21,898 nucleotides of DNA from a virus. A program made the position numbers and the translations under genes. A model generated the notes under the pieces. It was not told where the DNA came from and did no database searches. It saw only the letters and a program-made list of their open reading frames with translations. Of the stretch, positions 1 to 8,585 are shown piece by piece. The stretch lies in IMG/VR virus record IMGVR_UViG_3300043772_002424, positions 1 to 21,898 of that record; one strand, written 5' to 3'. The stretch's first letter is position 1, and each line of letters begins with the position of its first letter.

Positions 1-1552
1 CATTCTTGGTCTGAACGGCAAACACCTCGTCGTCGGGCATTTCCTCGGACTCAGTCGGGAACTTGGTGTCACCGTTGTCGCGACCGTAGGCGTCAGAACC
101 ATCAGACGTCTTGGGTTTGTTGACACCGTAGTCATCAGCACCGTCGTCGTACTGGTCCATGTTCTCGACCTGGTCGTGACCGTCTTCCTGGCCAGCCCAG
201 CGGCTTTCACCGTTAGCGTCCTTTGAAGACTTAGCGGTCTTCATGCGCTGAGGACCTTCAAACTCCGCGTTTTCTTTTGCAGTGTTCATGCGGTCGCTGT
301 CCTGTTCGCCGGACTTAGCAGTCTTCATGCGGTCAGAGCCGTTGCCGCCACCCGGAGCTTTGCCGACTTTCATGCGGTCAACGTAGCCGTTCTCAGAGGA
401 ACGAGCAGTTTCGTAACGACCGAACTCGTCGCCCTCGGCGTAATCGTCCTCATCATCGTCTTCACCGTGGTCAGCAGAGTGCTTACCTTTGGGGGAGACT
501 TTGCCAATGTTTTTCTTGAAGGCTTCAGGCAGTTCGCCGTGGTCTTCGGACATTTTCTTTTTGATGAAGTCAGGCATCTCTCCGCCTTTATCGGAGTCTT
601 CAGTTTTACCTTTGGCCTTGGCCTTCATTTCCTCGGCTTTTTTCTTAAAGGCGGCAGGCATTTCACCGTGCTTTTCTTCAAACCGTTTTTCGTCAGCTTC
701 TTCGTAGACGTTTTCTACGACCTGCATGACTTGGCCGTGAGCACCGTTGGCGCGCTTACGGCTGATTTTTCCGTCTTCCATAAATGATTCCTCTGGAAAT
801 TGATCTTCGAGGTCAGCCGTCTGCTGAGCGATTTCAGTACCTTCGCGACCTGAGTGTTTGGTGGTTTCTTTGAACTGAGGGGCATCTGGGTTTGCCATTT
901 GTGAAGCATCCGGTTGTTCAACGGACGAAGTGTCCGCAGCTTCACCAGACTTTTCAGTTGTTTGAGAGTCTTGGTTCTCCTGAAGTTCCTTGACAGCCCC
1001 TGACACGTCCTGACGGACAGCATCAAGTTTCTCACGGAGCATCTCCAGAGGGCTCTTCTCCACTATTAGAGTGGGTCCGAGGTTCTCGTCAAAGATGTCC
1101 GAGGGTGAGAGAGAAACGGCAAAGTCAAAGACCCCTTGCTCCTCCGAGAAAGAGAAAGGTTCCAGACCCTTGACTGCCGGAGGGGAAGCCCCCAGCAGAG
1201 CAAGATGGCGAGCGCTCCACTTCCCTTTGTGAGGGTTGATGGTGGACTCGGGTGAGTAGAACGAGATAGACACCTTTCGGTAATGCCCGTTCTTCACCAG
1301 ATCTTTTGCCGCGTCGGTGAACTCAACGTCAGCGTAAAGATTTCCACCTTGCTTGTTGAAACCCTTGATCCACCCGTACGAGGGTAGACTGTCGTTGTCC
1401 CCCGCGTGACCAATCACCAAAGGTGCTTCGTGAATGGAGGGGTCGTAAGTGTCGATGACCTGCTGGAGGTCCTTGTCAGAGAAGTTTCTCTGGACACCTT
1501 GGGCGGAAGTTTGGTCCCCCGCCTTGAAAACGTGAATCCTTTTTGTGAACAC
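1..1552 (-). CDS. Mu gpI-like prohead protease / scaffold protein, 3' partial
   Basis: An open frame runs from a GTG at 1552 past the left edge of the window (517 codons seen, no stop). No in-frame ATG lies near the start. The first ~150 residues resemble the Mu I-protein family of prohead proteases: a conserved His in 'APLVIGH', a candidate nucleophile Ser in 'YRKVSISFY', and the late segment 'HLALLGASPPAVKGL'. These catalytic assignments are inferred. A predicted coiled stretch ('LREKLDAVRQDV') and a long acidic Lys/Glu-rich tail follow, as expected of a scaffold fused to or nested in a protease. Near 242-376 the tail carries four 'RM(K/N)' motifs spaced 13-15 residues apart. The gene follows the portal with a GGGTAAAAC motif between them, fitting a portal-protease-capsid order. 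No Shine-Dalgarno sequence is obvious. The protein may be cleaved during capsid maturation. Confidence 0.8.
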   Translation of the reverse strand, partial: MFTKRIHVFKAGDQTSAQGVQRNFSDKDLQQVIDTYDPSIHEAPLVIGHAGDNDSLPSYGWIKGFNKQGGNLYADVEFTDAAKDLVKNGHYRKVSISFYSPESTINPHKGKWSARHLALLGASPPAVKGLEPFSFSEEQGVFDFAVSLSPSDIFDENLGPTLIVEKSPLEMLREKLDAVRQDVSGAVKELQENQDSQTTEKSGEAADTSSVEQPDASQMANPDAPQFKETTKHSGREGTEIAQQTADLEDQFPEESFMEDGKISRKRANGAHGQVMQVVENVYEEADEKRFEEKHGEMPAAFKKKAEEMKAKAKGKTEDSDKGGEMPDFIKKKMSEDHGELPEAFKKNIGKVSPKGKHSADHGEDDDEDDYAEGDEFGRYETARSSENGYVDRMKVGKAPGGGNGSDRMKTAKSGEQDSDRMNTAKENAEFEGPQRMKTAKSSKDANGESRWAGQEDGHDQVENMDQYDDGADDYGVNKPKTSDGSDAYGRDNGDTKFPTESEEMPDDEVFAVQTKN

Positions 1553-1578
1553 CGTGATATTTAGTGACCCATTAGCTT

Positions 1579-1588
1579 GGTTTTACCC
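1579..1588 (-). promoter_or_regulatory. GGGTAAAAC motif copy 1 (before protease/scaffold gene)
   Basis: The minus strand reads GGGTAAAACC and overlaps the last base of the portal stop codon. It ends 26 nt before the GTG start at 1552. It is one of seven perfect copies of a gene-boundary motif, interpreted as a late promoter or operator. Confidence 0.6.
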
Positions 1589-3084
1589 TACTTCTTCTTA
1601 GACTCAGCAACTGCTTCATCTTCAGTGACTTTCTCTTTCCCGAACGGTTGCTTAGCGGGTTGCTCTTCCTCCTCCTCACCGTCTGGTGCGGTTTCAGACT
1701 CTGACTCCTCGGGTTCCTCACCCTCAGGCACTTCGAAGTCATCGCCGAAGATCGATTTCAAAAGATCTTCATCTGATGCCTCTTCGGTGCTCTCCTCATC
1801 GGAAGGGAGAGTGGGGGCAGGTTCTCCCTCTTCGGGGGTGGGTTGAGCAGGTGTAGATTCGGCATCCTTCTGCTGGAGTTCCACACGGAAGTGACGTTCT
1901 ATCCACTCCTTACGAGGGGTGAAACCAGACTGAATCAGCAGAGCAACGTCGGGCATTGTCAGCGGGGACTCCTCGATGCGGAACTCTCGTGTCAGATAAG
2001 GCGCCGCCACGTCTGTTCCGAAGTTGAGGTCAACGATCCAACGAATGAGAGTCTGGGTCAGTGTCTTCGAGAGCGTCTCAGAAAGTTCGCTCGCACGAAT
2101 GACTCGGACAGTGTTCGCTACTTGAGAAGATGCCCGTGAACCTGCCTCCGCCATTCCTGCCTCGTTCTCACCGCAAAGAACCAGCGCGATCTCTTTGTCA
2201 ATGTAATCAATCAGGTTTTTGAAGACCTCCGGGGACCCGGAAGGGTTGAGAAACTCTAGTTCATACCCTTCGGGCAGAATCATCGCAGTCTCTTGAGAGA
2301 GATTGGAAAGGTGTCCGTAGAGTGTATCCAGTTCTCGAGTGCTTGCGCTGAGCGGTGCTTTAGCAACAGCAGTCGGCGTCGCGTAACGGTCGCCGTAGAG
2401 AACGTAAGATTCAATCGCTCTGCGGCGGAACTTGACGAGAGGATAAAGGATGCGCCCAAGAGCAGCACCATAGGGATCACCCTGGTGGGAAACATAGTAC
2501 CGTGAGACAATAAACTTTCGTTGAGGCAACTCAACACCTTCAAACATGCGATTGAAGGTCAGGCAACGCATCGTGAAACCTTCCTTGGAGTCCTCTTGCT
2601 CTTGGAACACGAAGCGGCGTTGATCGCGCATACGCACGTCAAACGGAATCACTCCTCGTTTGGTTTTCTTCCACATTACCTCTCCGACAGAGAATCCAGT
2701 GATGATGGACTCTGCCATTCCCGTGTAGAGGTCATCAATATTCATTTCCTCTAGGACCTCTGCCACGAAGTCCCTCACCGCCATATCGCCGGGTTTGTCT
2801 GAATACTCCTGAACGAACCACGGTCTGGACGTTACCTCTTGAAGCAACTTCCTGAAACACGCTTGCACCTGCTCGTCGTACAGCAGTCGCTGGTAGACAA
2901 TAAGGGCGCGGTTACCACCCTTCTGAATAAGCAAGTCGTCGTTGGGGCGTACAATCGTATTCCCCTGCCCCGTAAAGGGGGAGGAGGAACCGAACATGTA
3001 AATGCTCGAGAGATTATACGGATCGCTTGTGTATTTTGCGACCTCACCTGAGGGGACTGGTGCCGTCTTGAATCTTTGTGCCAT
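1588..3084 (-). CDS. Portal protein, DUF935 / Mu gp29-like
   Basis: This 498-aa protein matches the Mu gp29 (DUF935) portal family, the dodecameric ring through which DNA enters the procapsid and to which the tail joins. Supporting segments are the N-terminal 'RALIVYQRLLYDEQVQACF', the mid-protein 'SIITGFSVGEVMWKK', and 'GDPYGAALGRILYPLVKFRR' before the family's typical helical core. The last ~85 residues are extremely Glu/Asp-rich and end in a Lys triplet; this acidic tail is not part of the core fold and could contact the scaffold or be cleaved. ATG 3084 has a weak purine stretch (GAGAG) upstream. A GGGTAAAAC motif lies 33 nt before it, so the portal probably has its own late start site, followed by the protease/scaffold gene. 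Family assignment is from recognisable motifs, not a search. Confidence 0.9.
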   Translation of the reverse strand: MAQRFKTAPVPSGEVAKYTSDPYNLSSIYMFGSSSPFTGQGNTIVRPNDDLLIQKGGNRALIVYQRLLYDEQVQACFRKLLQEVTSRPWFVQEYSDKPGDMAVRDFVAEVLEEMNIDDLYTGMAESIITGFSVGEVMWKKTKRGVIPFDVRMRDQRRFVFQEQEDSKEGFTMRCLTFNRMFEGVELPQRKFIVSRYYVSHQGDPYGAALGRILYPLVKFRRRAIESYVLYGDRYATPTAVAKAPLSASTRELDTLYGHLSNLSQETAMILPEGYELEFLNPSGSPEVFKNLIDYIDKEIALVLCGENEAGMAEAGSRASSQVANTVRVIRASELSETLSKTLTQTLIRWIVDLNFGTDVAAPYLTREFRIEESPLTMPDVALLIQSGFTPRKEWIERHFRVELQQKDAESTPAQPTPEEGEPAPTLPSDEESTEEASDEDLLKSIFGDDFEVPEGEEPEESESETAPDGEEEEEQPAKQPFGKEKVTEDEAVAESKKK

Positions 3085-3116
3085 CCAAGTCTCTCGTGAT
3101 TTTCCCGTGTTGTTTA

Positions 3117-3125
3117 GTTTTACCC
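3117..3125 (-). promoter_or_regulatory. GGGTAAAAC motif copy 2 (before portal)
   Basis: Perfect minus-strand GGGTAAAAC, two bases after the baseplate gene's stop codon and 32 nt before the portal ATG. It belongs to the seven-copy boundary motif set. Confidence 0.6.
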
Positions 3126-3127
3126 GG

Positions 3128-3505
3128 TTAGTTCGCCAGGGTGAAAGTCAAAGGTGGTTGAGGAACCCCATTGACTGCGTAGATAATGTTGACGACGAAT
3201 AGACCGTCTTCGCCACCGGTTTTCCAGTCACCTAGGACACTGAGATCGGTCAGACCATCTACGTTTTGGAGTATGCTGTACTGTATCGCTGAGCAGATGA
3301 CACTCGGGTCCAGAATCTCAAGAACATAATCCCCGATTCCGTACTCGGCATGCATGACCCTCTCGTAATATCGAGTCTCGATCACACTTCTAATCTGTTG
3401 AGTCACGAGTTCATAATCGGTGCTCGTCGATAGATTCCCGTTCAACACTGTCAGAGGGTACTTCAACCCGCGTATCGACGGAGACAGAACTTCGGGGGAA
3501 CTCAT
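3128..3505 (-). CDS. Baseplate wedge protein, GPW/gp25 family
   Basis: This 125-aa protein has the layout of the P2 gpW / T4 gp25 family: an N-terminal 'GLKYPLTV' strand, the conserved helix 'ELVTQQIRSVIETRYYERVM', then 'EYGIGDYVLEIL' and a C-terminal beta segment. In contractile tails this protein nucleates sheath assembly at the baseplate and is one of the most conserved components. Length is normal for the family. Its ATG overlaps the stop of the upstream ribbon-helix-helix gene (ATGA), implying coupled translation. Its position near the sheath gene supports the assignment. Confidence 0.88.
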   Translation of the reverse strand: MSSPEVLSPSIRGLKYPLTVLNGNLSTSTDYELVTQQIRSVIETRYYERVMHAEYGIGDYVLEILDPSVICSAIQYSILQNVDGLTDLSVLGDWKTGGEDGLFVVNIIYAVNGVPQPPLTFTLAN

Positions 3506-3804
3506 CGTATGTATCGGCGAGAGATTTGAAACTCAATTGCGTTGACTCTTCTGCGAACCTCCTCAGTTGTGAGGTCGCTTTCTATGACTTTTCTTATCTC
3601 TTTCCTCAGCACGTCCAGCTGAAGAGAGGGATAGAAAGATGGTTCAATAAGAGAGCTGTCTTGTTTTTGACCGGAGAGAAGAGAGAAGCAAAGTTCCTCA
3701 AGTGAGACACCCTGCTCCTCCGCTTGTCGCCCCAGGTGAAAGAAGAGAGTCTCGGGAAGACGGAGGTTTAGATCCCTGAACATTGGTTTGACTCTCTCAA
3801 TCAT
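3502..3804 (-). CDS. Small ribbon-helix-helix (HicB/Arc-like) protein
   Basis: The start is the ATG overlapping the sheath stop (TGATG); a GTG one codon upstream is also possible. The ~100-aa product contains 'RDLNLRLPETLFFHLGRQA' followed by 'EQGVSLEELCFSLLS'. This is a beta strand plus two helices typical of ribbon-helix-helix DNA-binding domains of the Arc/HicB type (residues ~9-45). The C-terminal half is helical and charged, ending in a basic run. Such domains normally bind operators as dimers. Here the gene lies inside the tail operon between sheath and baseplate wedge, an unusual place for a regulator. It could be a late-gene autoregulator, or a structural protein that has reused the fold. 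No toxin gene partner is visible. The fold call is moderate; the function is unknown. Confidence 0.6.
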   Translation of the reverse strand: MIERVKPMFRDLNLRLPETLFFHLGRQAEEQGVSLEELCFSLLSGQKQDSSLIEPSFYPSLQLDVLRKEIRKVIESDLTTEEVRRRVNAIEFQISRRYIR

Positions 3805-6800
3805 CACACGCTACCGTTTCCGAGACCCTGGATGTCCAGTTCGTCTTGCATCTTGCCGATGGCAACACGGATGAGGTCGATCTGGATGCGCTCCAGTGTC
3901 GGCACAGGAGTCACGAACACCTTGGCATTCACGATTCCGTTCTCGAGGGACTCGGGCGGGTTGATCCGGCTGTCGCAGATAACCTGGAAAGCATCGGACG
4001 GGGTTGCTCCGAACAGTGCACCGCGAACGTACAGCTGGTTCAGGATGCTGTTGCCAACCGAGATGATTTGGTTGTAAACAATGCCGAAACCGTCGATCAC
4101 GTTGAAGATCTGGGTGTCGAAAGCACTCCGGAGTGAACCATACACCACGTTTAGAATAACGCGAGTGTTGACGAACTGATACAGGCGCTGCTGAGCATCG
4201 TCAGGATTGACGCGAGTCCGGCCACCCCAGATGAACACCGCGCTCTGCGGGTAACCGGGGAGAGTACGAACGGCGTTGCATCCCTTCGGATTGAGCAGGT
4301 TCTGCTGAGCAGAGTTGATGGGAATCTGAGCAGCCACAGCGTCAGCCAGCTGGTACTTGACACCGGCGGGCGGGAACTGATAGCCCTCAGCACGGTAACG
4401 GCGCAGCGCAACACCAGTCACGTAAAGTGAAGGGGGAATGTACTGACCGGCACCGTTCTCGATCCAAGGACCGTAGAAGGCAATGAAGCCGAAGGGGTTG
4501 AAGTAACGCTGAGAATCGTCAAAGAGACGGTTCACGTTGTCCACACCAGCTTCAATGAAGACAGCCTGAGGAACACCGTTGAAACCAACGCCACGCAGAG
4601 CACGGTCGATGATCTCAGTGGAGGTGATGGCGTCGAAGCGCCACAGACTTGAAGGAACAACCTGCTCAGGTGAGAAGGTCAACTCGACTTGAGCACCGTA
4701 GCAAACTTGGCCAACGGTTGTGAGGTCACCGCCTGCAGAAGCAGCGGCAACAACGGCCCAAGTGTAAGCGGTTCCGTTGTAAACAAGGGCGATCCGGTCA
4801 CCGGCAACTACAGCAAGTCCGCCAGGTCCGACGCCGCTGGCCGTGACGTTGAAGTAGCAACCAACCAGGTACTGTTGCTCAGCCACCAGTTGGGCACCTG
4901 AGGAGCCAACCGGAGCAACACCGGCAGCAGCCAGAGCAACCTGGTAGGCACTTCCAGAAGCAACGGCGAATGAACCTGTGCTTGCGTTGTCAATGCCAGA
5001 CACGTTGAGTGTGTTACCGCCGAAGGAGGAAGGAAGGGTCAGGCCAGTGTCGGTCGCAAGGTAACCCTGCCCGGCATTGTTAACCACGGCAGCAGTCACT
5101 GCGCCGGTTCCATCCACAGTCAGAGTGGCGGTCAGGCCTGAACCAGATCCACCCGAAACAACAACGTTGTTGTAAGTTCCGGCAGGCTTGGAAGAGGCAG
5201 CACCAACCGCAACCAGAGTGGTCGCAGGTCCAACTGTACCCGAGCCAACAACTCCGTTGTAGGTTCCCAGAAGGATGGGGTCAATCGATGGAGTGAAGTA
5301 AGCCTCGGGCTGGAAGAACTGGTCAACGGTCGGAGTGCAGTAAGCATTCAGAACCGCAGCAGCGGGGGAGGGATCCGGGATCACGGTGTTGAGCTTAGGG
5401 AGCCAACCACACTTGGTGCCGGAGCTGATATCCTCACCGTAAGGTGTGATCAGTGACTGACCCAGAGTCAGAGCCGAGTTGTTCAGCCAGATAGAGGTAA
5501 AAGCGTCGGTTGTTGCAACACTTGTGGGGGCAACAGCAGCACTCAGAGCTTGATTCCAGATCGAGTTGGAATCAAACTCATACTTCCGGCCGCGAATCAT
5601 CGGCAGAGTAATCAGTTCATTCGGTGAGATCTGTGTGAGCCCACGGCCCAGCATCCGGCTGTAGAAGATGCTAGGAACGGAGCTGACGGTGCCCGCAGTC
5701 GGGAACGACAGGAAAGCGCTCGTGGTGTAGTTCCCAAGGGAGCTCGCCAGAGCAAAGTTGTTGGCGTCAATAGCCTTGACCCAATAGGGACGGCTAACCA
5801 GCTTTGTGGTGGCGCTCACAAGTGAGGTCACTGAACCGCTGTTGTTAACAGTGATTGCTTGGGTGAAATAGATCACCATTCCACTACGCAAACCGTGTGA
5901 CTGAACGGTGAACTGGGCAGAACCAGCAGGAACAACGGTTCCACCGTAGTTCGAGATCTGAGCAGCAGGGCTCAGCAGGGTACGGCTGTACCAGTTCAGC
6001 AGGTACTGATTGGTGGCGTCCTGAAGAGTCCCGGGCAGGTGGAGGGTGTTCACACCAGCGCCAGAACCAGAAACGTTCTCAATCAGGTCTGAGGTTTGAC
6101 CGTTGATGTCAACAGGGAGATCCCAGTAAGGGTCAACGTAACTCAGAAGGGCAGTGTCACCGGTAGGTGAAGGAACAACAACCGAGCCAACCAGAGGGGT
6201 CAGAACATTCTTGGAACCACCCAGAAGTACAACTTGGTTGTACAAGTTGGACGCATCAGCGGCAGTTGTGGCCAGCATGATGTAGTTCAGTGAGTACTCG
6301 CTGCTTGCGGACAGGTCGTAAGGAGCAGCAACCACGTAAACCTCAGTTCCGGCGAGGCTGATTCCAGTGCTCCCTCCAACAACGTCAACGTTTGCAAAGT
6401 CAGAGCCAACGGCAACGCTGCCAACGGCAACCTTCTGAATAGGAAGAGAAACAGGCCAGTACTGGTCGGAGTCCAGTTCAAACACGCCGTCTACGCCAGT
6501 GGCAACTGCAGTCACGGTGTACTGACCAGCGTCCAGAAGACCAACTTGTGAGGCGTCTGAAACAAGATTCGCAGACTCATTCACAGCAACTTCGGCGCTC
6601 ACTCCGGGCAGCAGGGTCTGGTTGCTCAGGCGGTTGTAGCACACATCGCTTCCAACCCACTCGTAAATGGCGTTGTCAACGAGGTACTTCAGACCTTCCA
6701 GGAGGCAAGAAGCAGCTTTGTGGGGGACGTAATCCTGGTACTTGTTAACGTCAGTCACAAGAAAGGGACCGGGATCAGCCAGGGCCAACCACTTGAAGTT

Positions 6801-7784
6801 GTTGTTCTCGCAGTGAGCAGCAGCAGCAGCACCCACAAGAGCACGACCGGCAGCGTCAAACTGAGCGTAAGCAGTCGGTGTCACCAGGTAACCCTGGTCT
6901 TGCTGACCATCAAACGCAGTGTTGATGCACTGGGTGTAGTCCTGGGGAACGCGCTCCAGGTAGGTCTGACCGCCAACAATGTTGTTCACGTCGTAGGCGT
7001 TCTGCATGAACACGAAGTTGCTTCCAACTGGGAGCACTTCGGTCACCACGGACACGTTGCCATCGAAAGTTGTCGCGGCAATGGTCACATAGCTGTTCTC
7101 AGAGTTGCCTGAAGGGTCCAGATCGTTCACCATCCCGGTGTCACGAACGTAAACCGAGCTATTCACAGCAGGGTTTGACTCAATGGCGGCTGAAACAGCA
7201 GCTGCGATGGCGGCTGAAATCTTGCGGTTGTTGGCTTCATCGCCAGCAACATAGTTGACAGGGACGGTCACGGGGACGCCCAGCCATTCTCCATCGGCAG
7301 TGTAACCGGTGGAACCGTCGCCGGAAACCAGTTTGAGGCCGTTGATGATCATCTGCACGAACACCTTGTCACCTGCCATCAGGGCAGAGGGAAGGTCTGT
7401 GGTGTTGATCTTGGAGGCGGAAGGGAGGAACTCAATCTCAACGATTTGGTTGGGAGTGCCGACGCGAACAACGCGAAGGTCGCCAACCTGAGCATTCTGG
7501 AAGAACTCGTTGACGCAGTTGTAGCTGAGCAGGGGGATCCGGGTATCGGGAACAGTTGAAGTTCCGATGCGAATCAGTTCCTTGTAGTCGTTGAGAGACG
7601 TGACGGGAACGGGGACATTGAAAGGAAACTGAGTTACGGGGACGCCTTCCTCTGTCTCCACAAGCATGTACACGGTGCTGAAGTCAGCGAGGGCTGCATT
7701 AGCAGCACGACCGGCTTGCTCATTGATATAAACTCCGGGTGCTCCAGGGGTTACTCCTGAAGTCCCGAGGGAAAAAGTTGCCAT
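3804..7784 (-). CDS. Tail sheath protein, very large
   Basis: This 1326-aa contractile tail sheath subunit is about two to three times the usual 400-700 aa. ATG 7784 starts 'MATFSLGTSGVTPGAPGVY', the classic sheath N-terminus with PGVY and a following acidic residue; the frame remains open to TTG 7814 but lacks an upstream ATG. The C-terminal ~250 residues carry the conserved fold: 'GCNAVRTLPGYPQSAVFIWG', 'GRTRVNPDD', 'YQFVNTRVILNVV', and a terminal 'VTPVPTLERIQIDLIRV'. The middle is Gly/Ser/Val/Thr-rich and contains an inserted GxGY-type repeat segment (residues ~830-950, nt ~5000-5300) resembling the protein at 12962-13909. The extra domains probably decorate the outside of the sheath. A strong AGGAGG at 7803-7808 lies 18 nt from the ATG, longer than usual. 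A GGGTAAAAC motif lies 92 nt upstream. Confidence 0.96.
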   Translation of the reverse strand: MATFSLGTSGVTPGAPGVYINEQAGRAANAALADFSTVYMLVETEEGVPVTQFPFNVPVPVTSLNDYKELIRIGTSTVPDTRIPLLSYNCVNEFFQNAQVGDLRVVRVGTPNQIVEIEFLPSASKINTTDLPSALMAGDKVFVQMIINGLKLVSGDGSTGYTADGEWLGVPVTVPVNYVAGDEANNRKISAAIAAAVSAAIESNPAVNSSVYVRDTGMVNDLDPSGNSENSYVTIAATTFDGNVSVVTEVLPVGSNFVFMQNAYDVNNIVGGQTYLERVPQDYTQCINTAFDGQQDQGYLVTPTAYAQFDAAGRALVGAAAAAHCENNNFKWLALADPGPFLVTDVNKYQDYVPHKAASCLLEGLKYLVDNAIYEWVGSDVCYNRLSNQTLLPGVSAEVAVNESANLVSDASQVGLLDAGQYTVTAVATGVDGVFELDSDQYWPVSLPIQKVAVGSVAVGSDFANVDVVGGSTGISLAGTEVYVVAAPYDLSASSEYSLNYIMLATTAADASNLYNQVVLLGGSKNVLTPLVGSVVVPSPTGDTALLSYVDPYWDLPVDINGQTSDLIENVSGSGAGVNTLHLPGTLQDATNQYLLNWYSRTLLSPAAQISNYGGTVVPAGSAQFTVQSHGLRSGMVIYFTQAITVNNSGSVTSLVSATTKLVSRPYWVKAIDANNFALASSLGNYTTSAFLSFPTAGTVSSVPSIFYSRMLGRGLTQISPNELITLPMIRGRKYEFDSNSIWNQALSAAVAPTSVATTDAFTSIWLNNSALTLGQSLITPYGEDISSGTKCGWLPKLNTVIPDPSPAAAVLNAYCTPTVDQFFQPEAYFTPSIDPILLGTYNGVVGSGTVGPATTLVAVGAASSKPAGTYNNVVVSGGSGSGLTATLTVDGTGAVTAAVVNNAGQGYLATDTGLTLPSSFGGNTLNVSGIDNASTGSFAVASGSAYQVALAAAGVAPVGSSGAQLVAEQQYLVGCYFNVTASGVGPGGLAVVAGDRIALVYNGTAYTWAVVAAASAGGDLTTVGQVCYGAQVELTFSPEQVVPSSLWRFDAITSTEIIDRALRGVGFNGVPQAVFIEAGVDNVNRLFDDSQRYFNPFGFIAFYGPWIENGAGQYIPPSLYVTGVALRRYRAEGYQFPPAGVKYQLADAVAAQIPINSAQQNLLNPKGCNAVRTLPGYPQSAVFIWGGRTRVNPDDAQQRLYQFVNTRVILNVVYGSLRSAFDTQIFNVIDGFGIVYNQIISVGNSILNQLYVRGALFGATPSDAFQVICDSRINPPESLENGIVNAKVFVTPVPTLERIQIDLIRVAIGKMQDELDIQGLGNGSV

Positions 7785-7876
7785 GTTATCACAGGTGTGT
7801 GCCCTCCTTTTCAACCTTGCTACCGGTGAGGGAAGTCGCCGTTTAGTCTCCGCAGAGGCAAAGTCTACTTACAGAA

Positions 7877-7887
7877 GGGTTTTACCC
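7877..7887 (-). promoter_or_regulatory. GGGTAAAAC motif copy 3 (before tail sheath)
   Basis: The minus strand reads GGGTAAAACCC. The TAA of the motif is also the stop codon of the LysM-like gene. The motif lies 92 nt before the sheath ATG, the longest gap in the set, leaving an unusually long candidate leader with an AGGAGG near its end. Confidence 0.55.
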
Positions 7888-8262
7888 GTTCTGGTCACCT
7901 GTTATTGCAGCGAAACTGTCAAAAGTCAAACCATTTATGCTCTCTCTGTCCACAACTCCCTGAAGTGTGTAGCGGTTCAGGGCAGCAGTGTACTCTTCTT
8001 CTGTGTCAAACGGGTAAATATCTTGCTCCGGCACGCCGTTTGGCAAACCAAAGATGAAGGACCCCTGTGTCAAACCTCCAGGGGTTCCTCCGCTGTTCTC
8101 GGACGGCGAGATTTGGAGTTGCGCCCCAATCGGAGGCAACTCCGTAACCTTCCATTGCGCGTTCTGACTCAAGACTTCCCTGTAGTTCAGGGAGTCGGTA
8201 AAGTAGAGGTAACCCAACTTTCGCCAGGTATGTTCTTGCTGAAATGGAAGGGAAACAGTCAT
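7882..8262 (-). CDS. LysM-like tail protein (P2 gpX-type), probable
   Basis: This 126-aa protein contains 'WRKLGYLYFTDSLNYREVL', followed by 'SQNAQWKVTELPPIGAQLQI'. This is the LysM pattern: W..L, an alpha helix, an N..W segment, then a Pro-Gly turn and a final strand, as in short tail proteins such as P2 gpX. In phage tails these domains often join tube, baseplate hub or cell-wall contacts. The C-terminal half is acidic and aromatic with no recognised domain. The start codon overlaps the preceding stop (TAATG at 8262), and the sheath gene follows. The LysM call rests on pattern recognition only; a generic baseplate protein is the alternative. Confidence 0.6.
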   Translation of the reverse strand: MTVSLPFQQEHTWRKLGYLYFTDSLNYREVLSQNAQWKVTELPPIGAQLQISPSENSGGTPGGLTQGSFIFGLPNGVPEQDIYPFDTEEEYTAALNRYTLQGVVDRESINGLTFDSFAAITGDQNG

Positions 8263-8585
8263 TAGACTCTCTTCTGAGAACGAGCGATTAAGCGAGCACC
8301 GACTGAGGTGCCCCGATTGAGTTCAAAACCACTCTCCCTAGCAACATCGCCTGCTGCTTTCTCAAGAGAGGCAGGGTTGGAGGGAACGAAAACATCCTGC
8401 TGGTCAGTCTTTCGAACAAGTTTCTCACGAAAGTCAGTCTGAAGTTTCTCGGGTTCTGCGGCAGGGGCAGGAACAGTAGGTTCTTCAGATACGGTTACTT
8501 CTAGAGACACAGGGTCGGAGGGTGCTACCTCCTTGAGTCCGGTCTCTTGAACCTCGGGGTCGGTGGTGCGTTTGTTGCGTGTCAT
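8262..8585 (-). CDS. Hydrophilic protein of unknown function in tail operon
   Basis: The 107-aa reading starts at ATG 8585, which overlaps the stop of the gpG-like gene (ATGA). A longer open frame to 8822 is the antiparallel-frame shadow of that gene and is not used. The product is charged and disordered-looking: Pro/Ala/Glu-rich in the middle ('EEPTVPAPAAEPEKL'), ending in a basic segment 'GARLIARSQKRV'. It has no membrane segment or recognised motif. It is coupled at both ends (ATGA upstream, TAATG downstream), so it is expected to be made with the tail proteins. Function unknown. Confidence 0.7.
   Translation of the reverse strand: MTRNKRTTDPEVQETGLKEVAPSDPVSLEVTVSEEPTVPAPAAEPEKLQTDFREKLVRKTDQQDVFVPSNPASLEKAAGDVARESGFELNRGTSVGARLIARSQKRV

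Noticed and set aside
467-1035. Three short frames overlapping the left end
   Set aside because: They are shadows of the 517-codon protease/scaffold frame.
7785-7814. Upstream extension of the sheath from TTG 7814
   Set aside because: It would translate through the AGGAGG sequence, and the sheath family normally begins with a segment like MATFSLGTSG...PGVY.
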